A stretch of 5,598 nt of DNA from Myxococcales bacterium (GTDB lineage Bacteria; Myxococcota_A; Bradymonadia; Bradymonadales; Bradymonadaceae): NCBI GenBank assembly GCA_007120915.1, contig SKMT01000504.1:1-5598 (forward strand), read 5' to 3'. Within the stretch, counting starts at the first letter, position 1. Each line of letters begins with the position of its first letter. Both the position numbers and the translations under genes were made by a program. The notes beneath the pieces are model-generated. The model ran no database searches. It saw only the letters and a program-made list of their open reading frames with translations, and was not told the origin of the DNA. Below are positions 1 through 5,347 of this stretch, piece after piece.

Positions 1-423
1 GAGATCGATATCTTCTGCTCCGAGCAGTCCGACGACGGCTGGGCGTGCAAAACTGACAGTCTGCGCGTGGAATGTCAGGGAGATGAAGCCGCCGCCACCG
101 AAACCTGTACCGCCGGCTGTGAAGACAACGAGTGCGCCGAACCCGAAGAGTCCAACGGCGACAACGGCGACAACGGCGAAAATGGCGACAACGGCGACGA
201 CGACAACGGTGACGATGACAATGGCGACGACGACAACGGCGACGACGATGAAGACACATCTGAATCCATCAACCTCGTCACCCAGTCACCGGGCATCGAC
301 GGCGGCGGCTGCAGCCACACCGGCGCCGGCGCCACCATCCCAGCGCTTGCGGTGGTATTGCTTCTGCTCGTAGCGCTGCCCCGCCGCCGCTCGGATAACT
401 CGGCGCACTACTTGGTGCCGTAA
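1..423 (+). CDS. Secreted Cys-rich protein with MYXO-CTERM-like anchor, 3' part
   Basis: The frame is open from base 1 to the TAA at 421-423 (140 residues visible), so the gene starts upstream of the window; the GTG at 67 lies inside the frame and is not needed as a start. Residues 6-45 hold six Cys (6, 16, 25, 36, 40, 45) in a spacing seen in many myxobacterial secreted proteins (C..C...C..GC....C). Residues 52-85 are a hydrophilic Asn-Gly-Asp tract, probably a flexible spacer. Residues 101-104 are GGGC, followed by a hydrophobic helix (about 110-126) and PRRR at 127-130. This Gly-Cys/helix/Arg order is that of MYXO-CTERM-type sorting tails, which anchor proteins to the outer surface after processing. 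Ten extra residues follow the Arg cluster, which is longer than usual for such tails. The molecular function cannot be told from this fragment. The 3' end overlaps the convergent upp gene by 16 bp. Confidence 0.85.
   Translation, partial: EIDIFCSEQSDDGWACKTDSLRVECQGDEAAATETCTAGCEDNECAEPEESNGDNGDNGENGDNGDDDNGDDDNGDDDNGDDDEDTSESINLVTQSPGIDGGGCSHTGAGATIPALAVVLLLLVALPRRRSDNSAHYLVP
154..255 (+). repeat. Coding tandem repeat, Asn-Gly-Asp tract
   Basis: An in-frame low-complexity repeat: 9-bp units (AACGGCGAC type) encode NGD, then 15-bp units encode GDDDN about three times, ending in DDDED. Synonymous variation between units (AAC/AAT, GAC/GAT) shows that the array is not freshly duplicated. The tract encodes a negatively charged spacer between the Cys-rich part and the membrane anchor, and unit number could vary between strains. 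Confidence 0.85.
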
Positions 424-1046
424 AGCCTGTCGCCCGCATCGCCGAGCCCGGGAATGATATATCCCTTCTCGTTGAGCTTCTCGTCGAGCGCCGCGGTGTA
501 CATTGGCACGTCTTCGTGCACCTCGTGGAAGTGGTCCACCCCTTCCGGTGCCGCCAGCAAGCAGAGAAACTTGATCGACCGGGGGTTAAACTCCTTGATC
601 CGCTCCACCGCCGCGGCCGCCGAGTTGCCGGTGGCCAGCATCGGATCGACGACCAGCACGTCCCGGTCTTCCATCTTCTCCGGGACTTTCAGATAGTACT
701 CCACCGGCTCCAACGTCTCCGGGTCGCGGTACAGTCCGATGTGGCCGACCCGGGCGGAGGGGATCAACTGCAACAGGCTGTCGCCCAACCCGATGCCGGC
801 GCGCAGAATCGGCACGATCACCATCTTCTTGCCCACCAGATGCGGCGCATCCATCTCAGTGAGCGGCGTTTCGATGGTCCGCGTCTCCAGCGGCAACTCT
901 CGGGTAACCTCATAGCCCAGCAGAAGCGCCACCTCGCTCATCAGCGATCGAAACGCTGCCGTCGATGTATCCTTGCGGCGCATCAGCGTCAGTTTGTGCT
1001 GAATCAGTGGGTGGTCGATAACCGTGATTTTGTCGGTAGTCTCCAT
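408..1046 (-). CDS. upp: Uracil phosphoribosyltransferase
   Basis: Cytoplasmic pyrimidine-salvage enzyme that converts uracil and PRPP to UMP and pyrophosphate. The 212-residue product is close to the family's usual 208-210. Family signatures are in order: VPILRAGIGLGDSLL at 78-92; GLYRDPET at 104-111; the PRPP loop LVVDPMLATGNSA at 131-143; and the C-terminal uracil-binding segment GYIIPGLGDAGDR at 195-207, ending YGTK. The ATG at 1046 is chosen over a TTG at 1067 because a GGAG (1055-1052) sits 5 nt before it and the family's N terminus aligns there; the longer start would add seven unsupported residues. The stop codon lies inside the 3' end of the convergent neighbouring gene, leaving no room for an intergenic terminator. 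The SDR gene lies upstream on the same strand with a 121-bp gap, so co-transcription is possible but not shown. Confidence 0.97.
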   Translation of the reverse strand: METTDKITVIDHPLIQHKLTLMRRKDTSTAAFRSLMSEVALLLGYEVTRELPLETRTIETPLTEMDAPHLVGKKMVIVPILRAGIGLGDSLLQLIPSARVGHIGLYRDPETLEPVEYYLKVPEKMEDRDVLVVDPMLATGNSAAAAVERIKEFNPRSIKFLCLLAAPEGVDHFHEVHEDVPMYTAALDEKLNEKGYIIPGLGDAGDRLYGTK

Positions 1047-1167
1047 GACATCTCCGCGTGCACGCAAAAAAACAGGAACTCAGCGAACCGGCACCCCGGG
1101 AGTAGTGTTGAACCCCCCGCCGGTCAAGTGCTCCCCACCATCTTCCCCGGGGGAGGTCGATGGGGGG
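1047..1167 (-). promoter_or_regulatory. upp-SDR spacer with inverted repeats; weak promoter candidate
   Basis: This 121-bp spacer is very GC-rich. Seen on the minus strand: an imperfect inverted repeat just after the SDR stop (CCCCCCATC at 1167-1159 against GATGGTGGGG at 1142-1133); a 6-bp inverted repeat ACCGGC (1124-1119)/GCCGGT (1092-1087); a TTGACC at 1127-1122 with TACTCC 17 nt downstream (1104-1099), a possible but weak promoter for upp; and a run of seven T at 1072-1066. The T run is 14 nt from the nearest stem, so this is not a standard intrinsic terminator. The spacer may separate two transcription units, but the sequence does not settle it. Confidence 0.3.
1052..1055 (-). promoter_or_regulatory. 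Ribosome binding site of upp
   Basis: GGAG on the minus strand, 5 nt upstream of the ATG at 1046-1044. It decides the start codon: the longer TTG start at 1067 would place this motif inside the coding region. Confidence 0.7.
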
Positions 1168-1881
1168 TCAGGTGCGACCGGACACCGTAATCAGCGCTCC
1201 GCTGACCGACCGCGCCGCCGGGCTGATCAAATACTCCATCAACTCCGCTAACTCCGAGCGCGGCACCCAACTCGAAAAGTCGGCATCCGACATCTCCTCG
1301 CGGTTGTTCGGCGTGTCGATCACCGACGGCTGAAGTGCGTTGACCGTAATTTCGGAGTCTTTGACCTCATCGGCCAGCGACCGCGTCAGCGCATTCAGCC
1401 CCGCCTTCGTCGCCGCGTAGGCGCTTTCACCGGCGCCGGGGCTGATGGTGGACCGGGAGCTGATGAAGATCAGCCTCCCCTGGCCCTGCTCTTTCATCGG
1501 CCCCATCACTGATCGCGCCAAATACAGGCTCGAGCGCAGGTTCACGTCCACCAGAAAGTCGATGTCCTGGGTGGACAGTTCGTCGACGTGGGACCACCGA
1601 AACCCGCCGGCGCAGTGGATGACCACGTCGATCTCACCGATTTCCTGGCGAACCGTGTCCACCGCATCGGCAACCACGCCGGGGTCGCTGACATCGACAT
1701 TCATCCAATGCATCGTGTTGCGCCGCTCATCGTCGACCAGCGCTCCCGGCCCCGGCGCATCGACATCCCAGCCGATGACCTGATCGCCGTACTGCGCAAA
1801 CTGGCCGATCACCGCCTCACCCAGCGCCCCGCAGGCACCGGTGACCACAATCGTACGCTCACCACGCTCCAGACTCGTCAT
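1168..1881 (-). CDS. SDR-family NAD(P)-dependent oxidoreductase
   Basis: Classical short-chain dehydrogenase/reductase of 237 residues, the usual size, predicted cytoplasmic and single-domain (Rossmann fold). Motifs in order: nucleotide-binding TGACGALG at 14-21; an acidic residue after the second strand (GWDVD at 37-41), which usually favours NAD(H) over NADP(H); NVDVSD at 61-66; HCAGG at 89-93 (family NAG, here CAG); structural Asn114; catalytic Ser142, Tyr155 and Lys159 (YAATK); and LQPSVIDTP at 183-191, where families usually have PG. All catalytic residues are present, so it should be active; the substrate cannot be inferred. ATG 1881 is preferred to ATG 1887 because GGAGG (1892-1888) is 6 nt from the former but touches the latter. 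It precedes upp on the same strand, with no evident functional link. Confidence 0.93.
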   Translation of the reverse strand: MTSLERGERTIVVTGACGALGEAVIGQFAQYGDQVIGWDVDAPGPGALVDDERRNTMHWMNVDVSDPGVVADAVDTVRQEIGEIDVVIHCAGGFRWSHVDELSTQDIDFLVDVNLRSSLYLARSVMGPMKEQGQGRLIFISSRSTISPGAGESAYAATKAGLNALTRSLADEVKDSEITVNALQPSVIDTPNNREEMSDADFSSWVPRSELAELMEYLISPAARSVSGALITVSGRT

Positions 1882-1887
1882 CTCCAT

Positions 1888-1892
1888 CCTCC
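1888..1892 (-). promoter_or_regulatory. Ribosome binding site of the SDR gene
   Basis: Minus-strand GGAGG lies directly against the ATG at 1887-1885 and 6 nt before the ATG at 1881-1879. Normal spacing therefore favours the second, in-frame ATG as the start, giving 237 rather than 239 residues. Confidence 0.65.
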
Positions 1893-2004
1893 ATTGGTTG
1901 TCAAATTGTCACGAACATCCTGCCCCAATGCATACCGTCGACGGCCCCGGCGGGGCAACCGGGGAGAGAATCGACCATTCCGGGTTTTGCCACCTCCGTC
2001 CGAT

Positions 2005-2160
2005 GGGCCAAGGCGCCATCGCTGTTCATGTCGGGCGCTGGACTGCGCGCCCGAGAATGCTCAGGAGCCACGGTCGCGTTGCACAGTGGTTTCTGATCCC
2101 CGGCGTTGATATCAGCGTCACAGCTTACTGCACCGGGTAAAGGCTCCCTGCGCGGAGGTT
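2005..2160 (+). repeat. Diverged, interrupted copy of repeat block A (A0)
   Basis: Bases 2009-2070 align with 2402-2467 of copy A1: CCAAGGC, GCTGT, the hairpin, then ATGCTC and GGAGC recur in order. The downstream half resumes at 2139-2159 (CTCCCTGCGCGGAGGT), so about 70 bp sit between the halves that are absent from A1 and A2. The central hairpin is intact but has a different base pair (see the hairpin entry). Identity is clearly lower than between A1 and A2, so this is an older copy. Confidence 0.6.
2031..2054. other. Hairpin of A0
   Basis: Perfect 8-bp inverted repeat TCGGGCGC (2031-2038)/GCGCCCGA (2047-2054) with an 8-nt loop. It corresponds to the A1/A2 hairpin with the third pair changed from A-T to G-C on both arms. 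Confidence 0.75.
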
Positions 2161-2229
2161 TATCGGTCACGATAGCCTCCCGGCTATCGGCAGTCGGTTT
2201 TCCGCGCCGACCACCCGGTTTGGGTCTTA

Positions 2230-2319
2230 CCACCTCCGATCCCCGAACTCCCTCCGGCCGGCGGCCTACGGTCGGTCGGGGCTACGCTCGGGCGAACGGA
2301 CCTCCTGTGGTCACACCGA
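2230..2319 (+). repeat. Repeat block B, copy B0
   Basis: Ninety bases matching 5453-5542 with four substitutions. It begins with CCACCTCCGATCCC, also the end of block A, and ends at GTGGTCACACCGA just before a heptamer array. Inside, CCCCGA (2241-2246) and TCGGGG (2276-2281) form an inverted repeat around a GC-rich palindromic core (GGCCGGCGGCC). The pairing arms are unchanged in copy B2. Confidence 0.85.
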
Positions 2320-2370
2320 CCACCGAACACCCACCACCGACCACCCATCACCGACCACCCATCACCGACC
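2315..2370 (+). repeat. Heptamer array H1
   Basis: Eight 7-bp units of type ACCNANC, best read as four 14-bp pairs: 2315-2328, 2329-2342, 2343-2356 and 2357-2370. The last two are identical (ACCCATCACCGACC) and the earlier two vary at a few positions. The complementary strand is rich in GG and GGG runs at 7-bp spacing. Confidence 0.85.
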
Positions 2371-2424
2371 ATTCCGGGTTTCACCACCGCAAAATCACGA
2401 GCACAAGGCACGTGGCTGTATCAG

Positions 2425-2447
2425 TCAGGCGCAAACAACGCGCCTGA
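2425..2447. other. Hairpin of A1
   Basis: Perfect 8-bp arms TCAGGCGC (2425-2432) and GCGCCTGA (2440-2447) around a 7-nt loop AAACAAC. The stem can extend across a 2-nt AG bulge through GTATC (2418-2422) with GATGC (2448-2452), using one G-U pair. There is no T tract after it, so it is not an intrinsic terminator. Confidence 0.85.
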
Positions 2448-2476
2448 GATGCTCGGGAGCACAAGGCGTCCCTGCG

Positions 2477-2514
2477 CGGAGGTGATTCGATCTCCGAAGG
2501 TTATTCCACCTCCG
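2477..2514. other. Inverted repeat with SD and anti-SD-like arms
   Basis: CGGAGGTG (2477-2484) and CACCTCCG (2507-2514) are exact reverse complements across 22 nt. The arms resemble a Shine-Dalgarno sequence and the CACCTCC found near the 3' end of 16S rRNA. In the second copy (5423-5430/5454-5461) the left arm is CGGGGGTG, which turns one A-U pair into G-U on a plus-strand RNA. No start codon lies at a suitable distance after the GGAGG. Confidence 0.6.
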
Positions 2515-2535
2515 ATCCCACGACCAACCCTCATC

Positions 2536-2605
2536 AACCAACAACCAATAACCAATAACCAATAACCAATAACCAACAACCAATAACCAATAACGAATAA
2601 CGAAT
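2536..2605 (+). repeat. Heptamer array H2 (AACCAAT type)
   Basis: Ten consecutive 7-bp units: AACCAAC, four AACCAAT, AACCAAC, two AACCAAT, then two AACGAAT, decaying into AACTGAA. It is AT-rich, unlike H1 and H3, but has the same 7-bp period. It lies 83 bp before the start of the kinase-like gene and may sit in or near its promoter. Confidence 0.95.
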
Positions 2606-2617
2606 AACTGAACCTCT

Positions 2618-2623
2618 GATAAT
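2618..2623 (+). promoter_or_regulatory. Candidate -10 element for the kinase-like gene
   Basis: GATAAT matches five of six bases of the sigma-70 -10 consensus and lies in the only AT-rich stretch before the gene, 64 bp ahead of the ATG. No recognisable -35 hexamer lies 16-18 bp upstream, where the heptamer array occupies the space, so this is only a candidate. Confidence 0.25.
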
Positions 2624-2687
2624 TTCCCGATCCTCACACCGTCTGCTACGCTCAGAACGGTGGCGTGTCTTCAACCGACGATGGCCG

Positions 2688-5243
2688 ATGGCCGATCAGG
2701 TACAGTGCCGGGGATGTTCGGCCCGTTTTCGGGTCCACGCCCGCAGTGTACCCGCCGGCTGCACCGAGATCGCCTGTCCCCGCTGTTCGGCGCCGATTCC
2801 CCTGCGCGCGAGACCGACGACCGAAAACCTCCCGGCGAAGCGCTCCCCCGACACCAGGCCGGGGTTGAGTTGGAGACCCATCGACTACGCGTCGGTGTTC
2901 GGCCGCCCCACCCCTTCGCCTCCGGGCAAACCGGATAGACCGACCACGCCGAAACGCCGCCAGCAACCGCGCACCGCCGGCGCAGACCACGGACCGTCCG
3001 AGAACGAACCGACGGACCATCACTCTCCCGACACACAGCGCGGCGCCCCGACACGGTCCCCGGAGTCTGACCGACCCGACGACGTGCGACCCCTGGCGCG
3101 CTCGCTGCTTCGCAAACTCGACAAAAAACGAGGAACTTCTACCGCCTCAGCACCGTCGACAGCCCGCGGCGATGTCGAAGCCTCCGGCGCCTCATCCGAC
3201 ACATGGGTCGACGACGACACCATCGACGACGCCGTCGACTCCGCGACGAAGAAGCTGCACGCCACCGAACCCGACCTCGAGAACGAGTTCGAGCCCAACA
3301 CCGAGATCGAGCCCGACACCAAGATCGACCTCGACACCGAGACCGAGCCCGACACCGAGATCGACCTCGACACCGAGACCAAGAACGACACCGAGTCCGA
3401 GCCCGAGATCGAGCCCGAGATCGAGCCGGAGACCGAGCCGCCGACGACGGCCCTTGCCGAGCCGGATGACGATGTGATGGGTCTGGCCGATGAACTCGAC
3501 GACGAGGCGACATACCGGCTTCGCATCGACGACAAGGTCTACGGCGATCTCGATGCCCCCGATCTGGTGTCGCTGTTTCACCGCGGGGTGTGGGTCGTCG
3601 CCGACGAACTGGCCGAAGAAAACGGCGCGTGGATGCCCGTCGAGTCCCACCCGGTGTTCGACAGGCTGCGCCATGTGATCAGCGACGGCGTCATCGGCCT
3701 GCTGACCACCCACGGGACTCTCGTAGACCACCGGCCTGTCCCGGACGACGAACCGGCCCCGGAACAACAACAAGAACGGCAACAACCGCCCCCAACACCG
3801 ACACCGGAAGAACCGACGACAGCAGATTCAGAATCAGCCCCCGACGAGTCGCCAGCGCCCACCGACCCGTCGCCCGCCCCCTCGGCGGCGCCACCACCGT
3901 CGCGCTCCACGCTGCCCTGGCTGATCGCCCTGGTCGCCACCGCCGTCGCCGCCGGCGCCATCGTCTACGCCACCGTCGCCGGCCCCTTCGTGGGCGACGA
4001 GCCCGCCGTCGAACAGCCCGTCGTCGACGAGCCGGCCATCGTGCCCGAAGAACCGCCGCCCCCGGATGCGACGGACGTCGAAAAAGCGGTGCACTACGCC
4101 GCCGCCGGGGTCACCACCGCCGCCGCCCCCTCCACCAGGGAGCTGGCACAGCAGGCGCTCGACGACGGCGCCTATCCCGAAGCCCGCCAGCTTGCGGCAC
4201 GCTACGTCGTCGAGACCGGCGACACCGAACCGGTCCAGCCGATCTTCGACGACGCCGTGGTCCTCGACCCACAGCTCGACCACGAGCTTCGCAACGTGAT
4301 CCCCGATGTCGAAATCGACGCCATCGCCCCCATCACCGAGGGCGCCTCGATCACCCTGCGATTCCAGCAGGACGGCCACGACCGCTACGCCTTCAAAGCC
4401 GATCGCGACGAGTGGCAGGATGGCTGGCGCGTCGAAGTCGCCGCCTACAAACTCTGCGAATTGCTGGTCTGCGATCTCGACTTTCCCTCTCATGAAGCCG
4501 CGCGCGTCAGCCGCGAGAACTTCGACGAGCTGTACGGGCGCGTCGACAGCCCCACCCAGCAACGCTACGCCGATCAGCGCTTCGACGAGCTGATCTGGCA
4601 TGAACGCCAGGATCCGGACGGCACGGAACGCGAATATCTGTACGGCGTGCTCAAAGAGTGGGTGCCCCACTACACCCGCTGGCCCATCGAACACGTCGGG
4701 CCCTGGCGCAGTTGGCTCGACGCCACGCAACCTGCCGACGAAGTATTCGACGAGGACGTCGAGGACTTCCTGGGGCGGCTCTCCAGGGTGTATGACGGGC
4801 GCTTTATCGGCGGGCTACGCCGCGAAACCCGGGGTCACTCCCCCCGCGATCTTGCCCGCCAGGTCTCGATTCTGCACACCTTCGATTACCTGACGCTCAA
4901 CTACGATCGCCACAGCCAGGTCGAGGACTACTTCGGGACCAACGCCCACTTCGCCGACGGCCGGTTCGTGCCCATCGACAACAGCGCCGCCTTTCAGCGC
5001 GTCGAATTGCGCGTACCGATCATGGACCGGCGCATCCGCAACGTCTCCCGGTTCAGCGACACCATGATCGCCACCATCCGGCTTCTCGACCCGGAGGTGG
5101 TCAACCCCGTGCTCTTCCCCGAGCCCACCGCCCGCGAACGCCGGCGCCTCGAGCTGTTCTGGACCCAGCGCGACAAACTGCTCGACTACGTCGACGAGCT
5201 GGTCGACGAACACGGCGAAGAGGCGGTTCTGGCGTTTGATTGA
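2688..5243 (+). CDS. Zinc-ribbon/GYF-like membrane protein with FAM20C-like kinase domain
   Basis: An 851-residue protein. (1) Residues 5-40: MJ0042-type zinc ribbon with Cys7, Cys10, Cys30 and Cys33. (2) 41-270: disordered linker with an acidic repeat at 194-250. (3) 276-328: resembles GYF_2/DUF4339-type domains (VYGDLDAPDL, LFHRG, AWMPV), degenerate. (4) 350-407: Pro/Glu-rich linker. (5) 409-430: one transmembrane helix, Arg406 before it and acids after, predicting N-in/C-out. (6) About 462-530: helical, unassigned. (7) About 541-850: kinase-like, with candidate ATP-binding Lys570 (YAFK), Glu583 (VEVAAY), catalytic-loop motif DYLTLNYDRH at 733-742 and metal-binding DN at 764-765 (PIDNSAAF). 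This motif set is typical of FAM20C, PI3/4K-like and HipA-like kinases; substrate unknown. The zinc ribbon-GYF-TM order recalls GltJ/AgmX of Myxococcus gliding motility. ATG 2688 is the first in-frame ATG and puts the zinc ribbon at the N terminus, but no clear Shine-Dalgarno precedes it. The gene stands alone, bounded by repeat modules. Confidence 0.8.
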   Translation: MADQVQCRGCSARFRVHARSVPAGCTEIACPRCSAPIPLRARPTTENLPAKRSPDTRPGLSWRPIDYASVFGRPTPSPPGKPDRPTTPKRRQQPRTAGADHGPSENEPTDHHSPDTQRGAPTRSPESDRPDDVRPLARSLLRKLDKKRGTSTASAPSTARGDVEASGASSDTWVDDDTIDDAVDSATKKLHATEPDLENEFEPNTEIEPDTKIDLDTETEPDTEIDLDTETKNDTESEPEIEPEIEPETEPPTTALAEPDDDVMGLADELDDEATYRLRIDDKVYGDLDAPDLVSLFHRGVWVVADELAEENGAWMPVESHPVFDRLRHVISDGVIGLLTTHGTLVDHRPVPDDEPAPEQQQERQQPPPTPTPEEPTTADSESAPDESPAPTDPSPAPSAAPPPSRSTLPWLIALVATAVAAGAIVYATVAGPFVGDEPAVEQPVVDEPAIVPEEPPPPDATDVEKAVHYAAAGVTTAAAPSTRELAQQALDDGAYPEARQLAARYVVETGDTEPVQPIFDDAVVLDPQLDHELRNVIPDVEIDAIAPITEGASITLRFQQDGHDRYAFKADRDEWQDGWRVEVAAYKLCELLVCDLDFPSHEAARVSRENFDELYGRVDSPTQQRYADQRFDELIWHERQDPDGTEREYLYGVLKEWVPHYTRWPIEHVGPWRSWLDATQPADEVFDEDVEDFLGRLSRVYDGRFIGGLRRETRGHSPRDLARQVSILHTFDYLTLNYDRHSQVEDYFGTNAHFADGRFVPIDNSAAFQRVELRVPIMDRRIRNVSRFSDTMIATIRLLDPEVVNPVLFPEPTARERRRLELFWTQRDKLLDYVDELVDEHGEEAVLAFD
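3309..3380 (+). repeat. 36-bp coding tandem repeat in the acidic linker
   Basis: Two 36-bp units (3309-3344 and 3345-3380) differ by a single base (AAG/GAG) and encode EPDTKIDLDTET and EPDTEIDLDTET. They sit in a longer Glu/Asp/Thr/Pro tract (residues 194-250) made of related 6-bp steps. Near-identity at the DNA level points to recent duplication, so linker length may vary between strains. Confidence 0.9.
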
Positions 5244-5263
5244 CGGCCGAATGGTCCACCCGC

Positions 5264-5347
5264 CGGATTTACCGGAAGGCCAGATACCCAGCGGGTTTGC
5301 CGCACGCCCGAATACCCACCGGATTTGCCGCACGCCCGAATCACGAG
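5264..5347 (+). repeat. Three 28-bp tandem units after the stop codon
   Basis: Units at 5264-5291, 5292-5319 and 5320-5347 all begin CGG(A/G)TTT. Units 2 and 3 share TTTGCCGCACGCCCGAAT; unit 1 is diverged in its middle but, like unit 2, contains ATACCCA. The last unit runs directly into block A2. The period is four times the 7-bp period of the neighbouring arrays. Confidence 0.8.

Larger units (their letters stand above)
2393..2519 (+). repeat. Repeat block A, copy A1
   Basis: About 127 bp repeated at 5339-5466: the first 68 bases are identical and the rest differ by six substitutions and a one-base indel. Inside are the 11-bp direct repeat GAGCACAAGGC (2399-2409 and 2457-2467) flanking a perfect 8-bp hairpin (2425-2447), and an 8-bp inverted repeat CGGAGGTG/CACCTCCG (2477-2484/2507-2514). 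It ends with the 14 bp that start block B elsewhere, but no B follows here. Confidence 0.9.
1882..2687. other. Repeat-rich intergenic region, divergent promoter space
   Basis: About 800 bp between the SDR start (-) and the kinase-like gene start (+), with no convincing gene on either strand; the open frames here translate repeat DNA and lack good start sites. Its left end (1882-1970) should hold the SDR promoter and contains a short GC hairpin, GCCCC-GGC-GGGGC, at 1944-1956. From about 1973 onward it is filled by two repeat modules: diverged A0 (2005-2160), B0 (2230-2319), heptamer array H1 (2315-2370), A1 (2393-2519) and heptamer array H2 (2536-2605). A 15-bp sequence GACCATTCCGGGTTT occurs ahead of both A copies, at 1973-1987 and 2367-2381. 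Confidence 0.8.

Noticed and set aside
67..69. GTG start for the first gene
   Set aside because: The frame is open back to base 1 and the Cys-rich pattern continues upstream of it, so the true start is outside the window.
1066..1124. Intrinsic terminator after the SDR gene
   Set aside because: The T run is 14 nt from the stem and the stem is only 6 bp with a large internal loop, so it does not fit a standard terminator.
516..1190. Long plus-strand open frames across upp
   Set aside because: They are antisense to a certain upp gene, have no family motifs and no ribosome binding site; GC-rich codon use leaves the complementary strand open.
1901..2233. Minus-strand frame of 110 codons in the intergenic region
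   Set aside because: Its translation is low in structure, crosses the A0 repeat and the SDR promoter region, and has no recognisable motif.
2393..2519. Integron attC site or IS end
   Set aside because: I found no paired RYYYAAC/GTTRRRY boxes, no integrase or transposase, no terminal inverted repeats and no target-site duplication at the block A ends.
2315..2605. CRISPR array
   Set aside because: The repeats are 7-14 bp and contiguous, with no unique spacers and no cas genes nearby.
2425..2637. Minus-strand frame with repeated WLLVIGY-like hydrophobic peptide
   Set aside because: The peptide is the translation of the heptamer array H2 and block A1; such frames arise in any 7-bp repeat without stops.
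2681..2683. ATG at 2681 as the start of the large gene
   Set aside because: It is out of frame with the zinc ribbon and the rest of the protein; ATG 2688 is in frame.
3192..3785. Minus-strand frame rich in Gly-Leu and Asp-Leu repeats
   Set aside because: It is the shadow of the acidic repeat in the kinase-like gene, whose domains support the plus strand.
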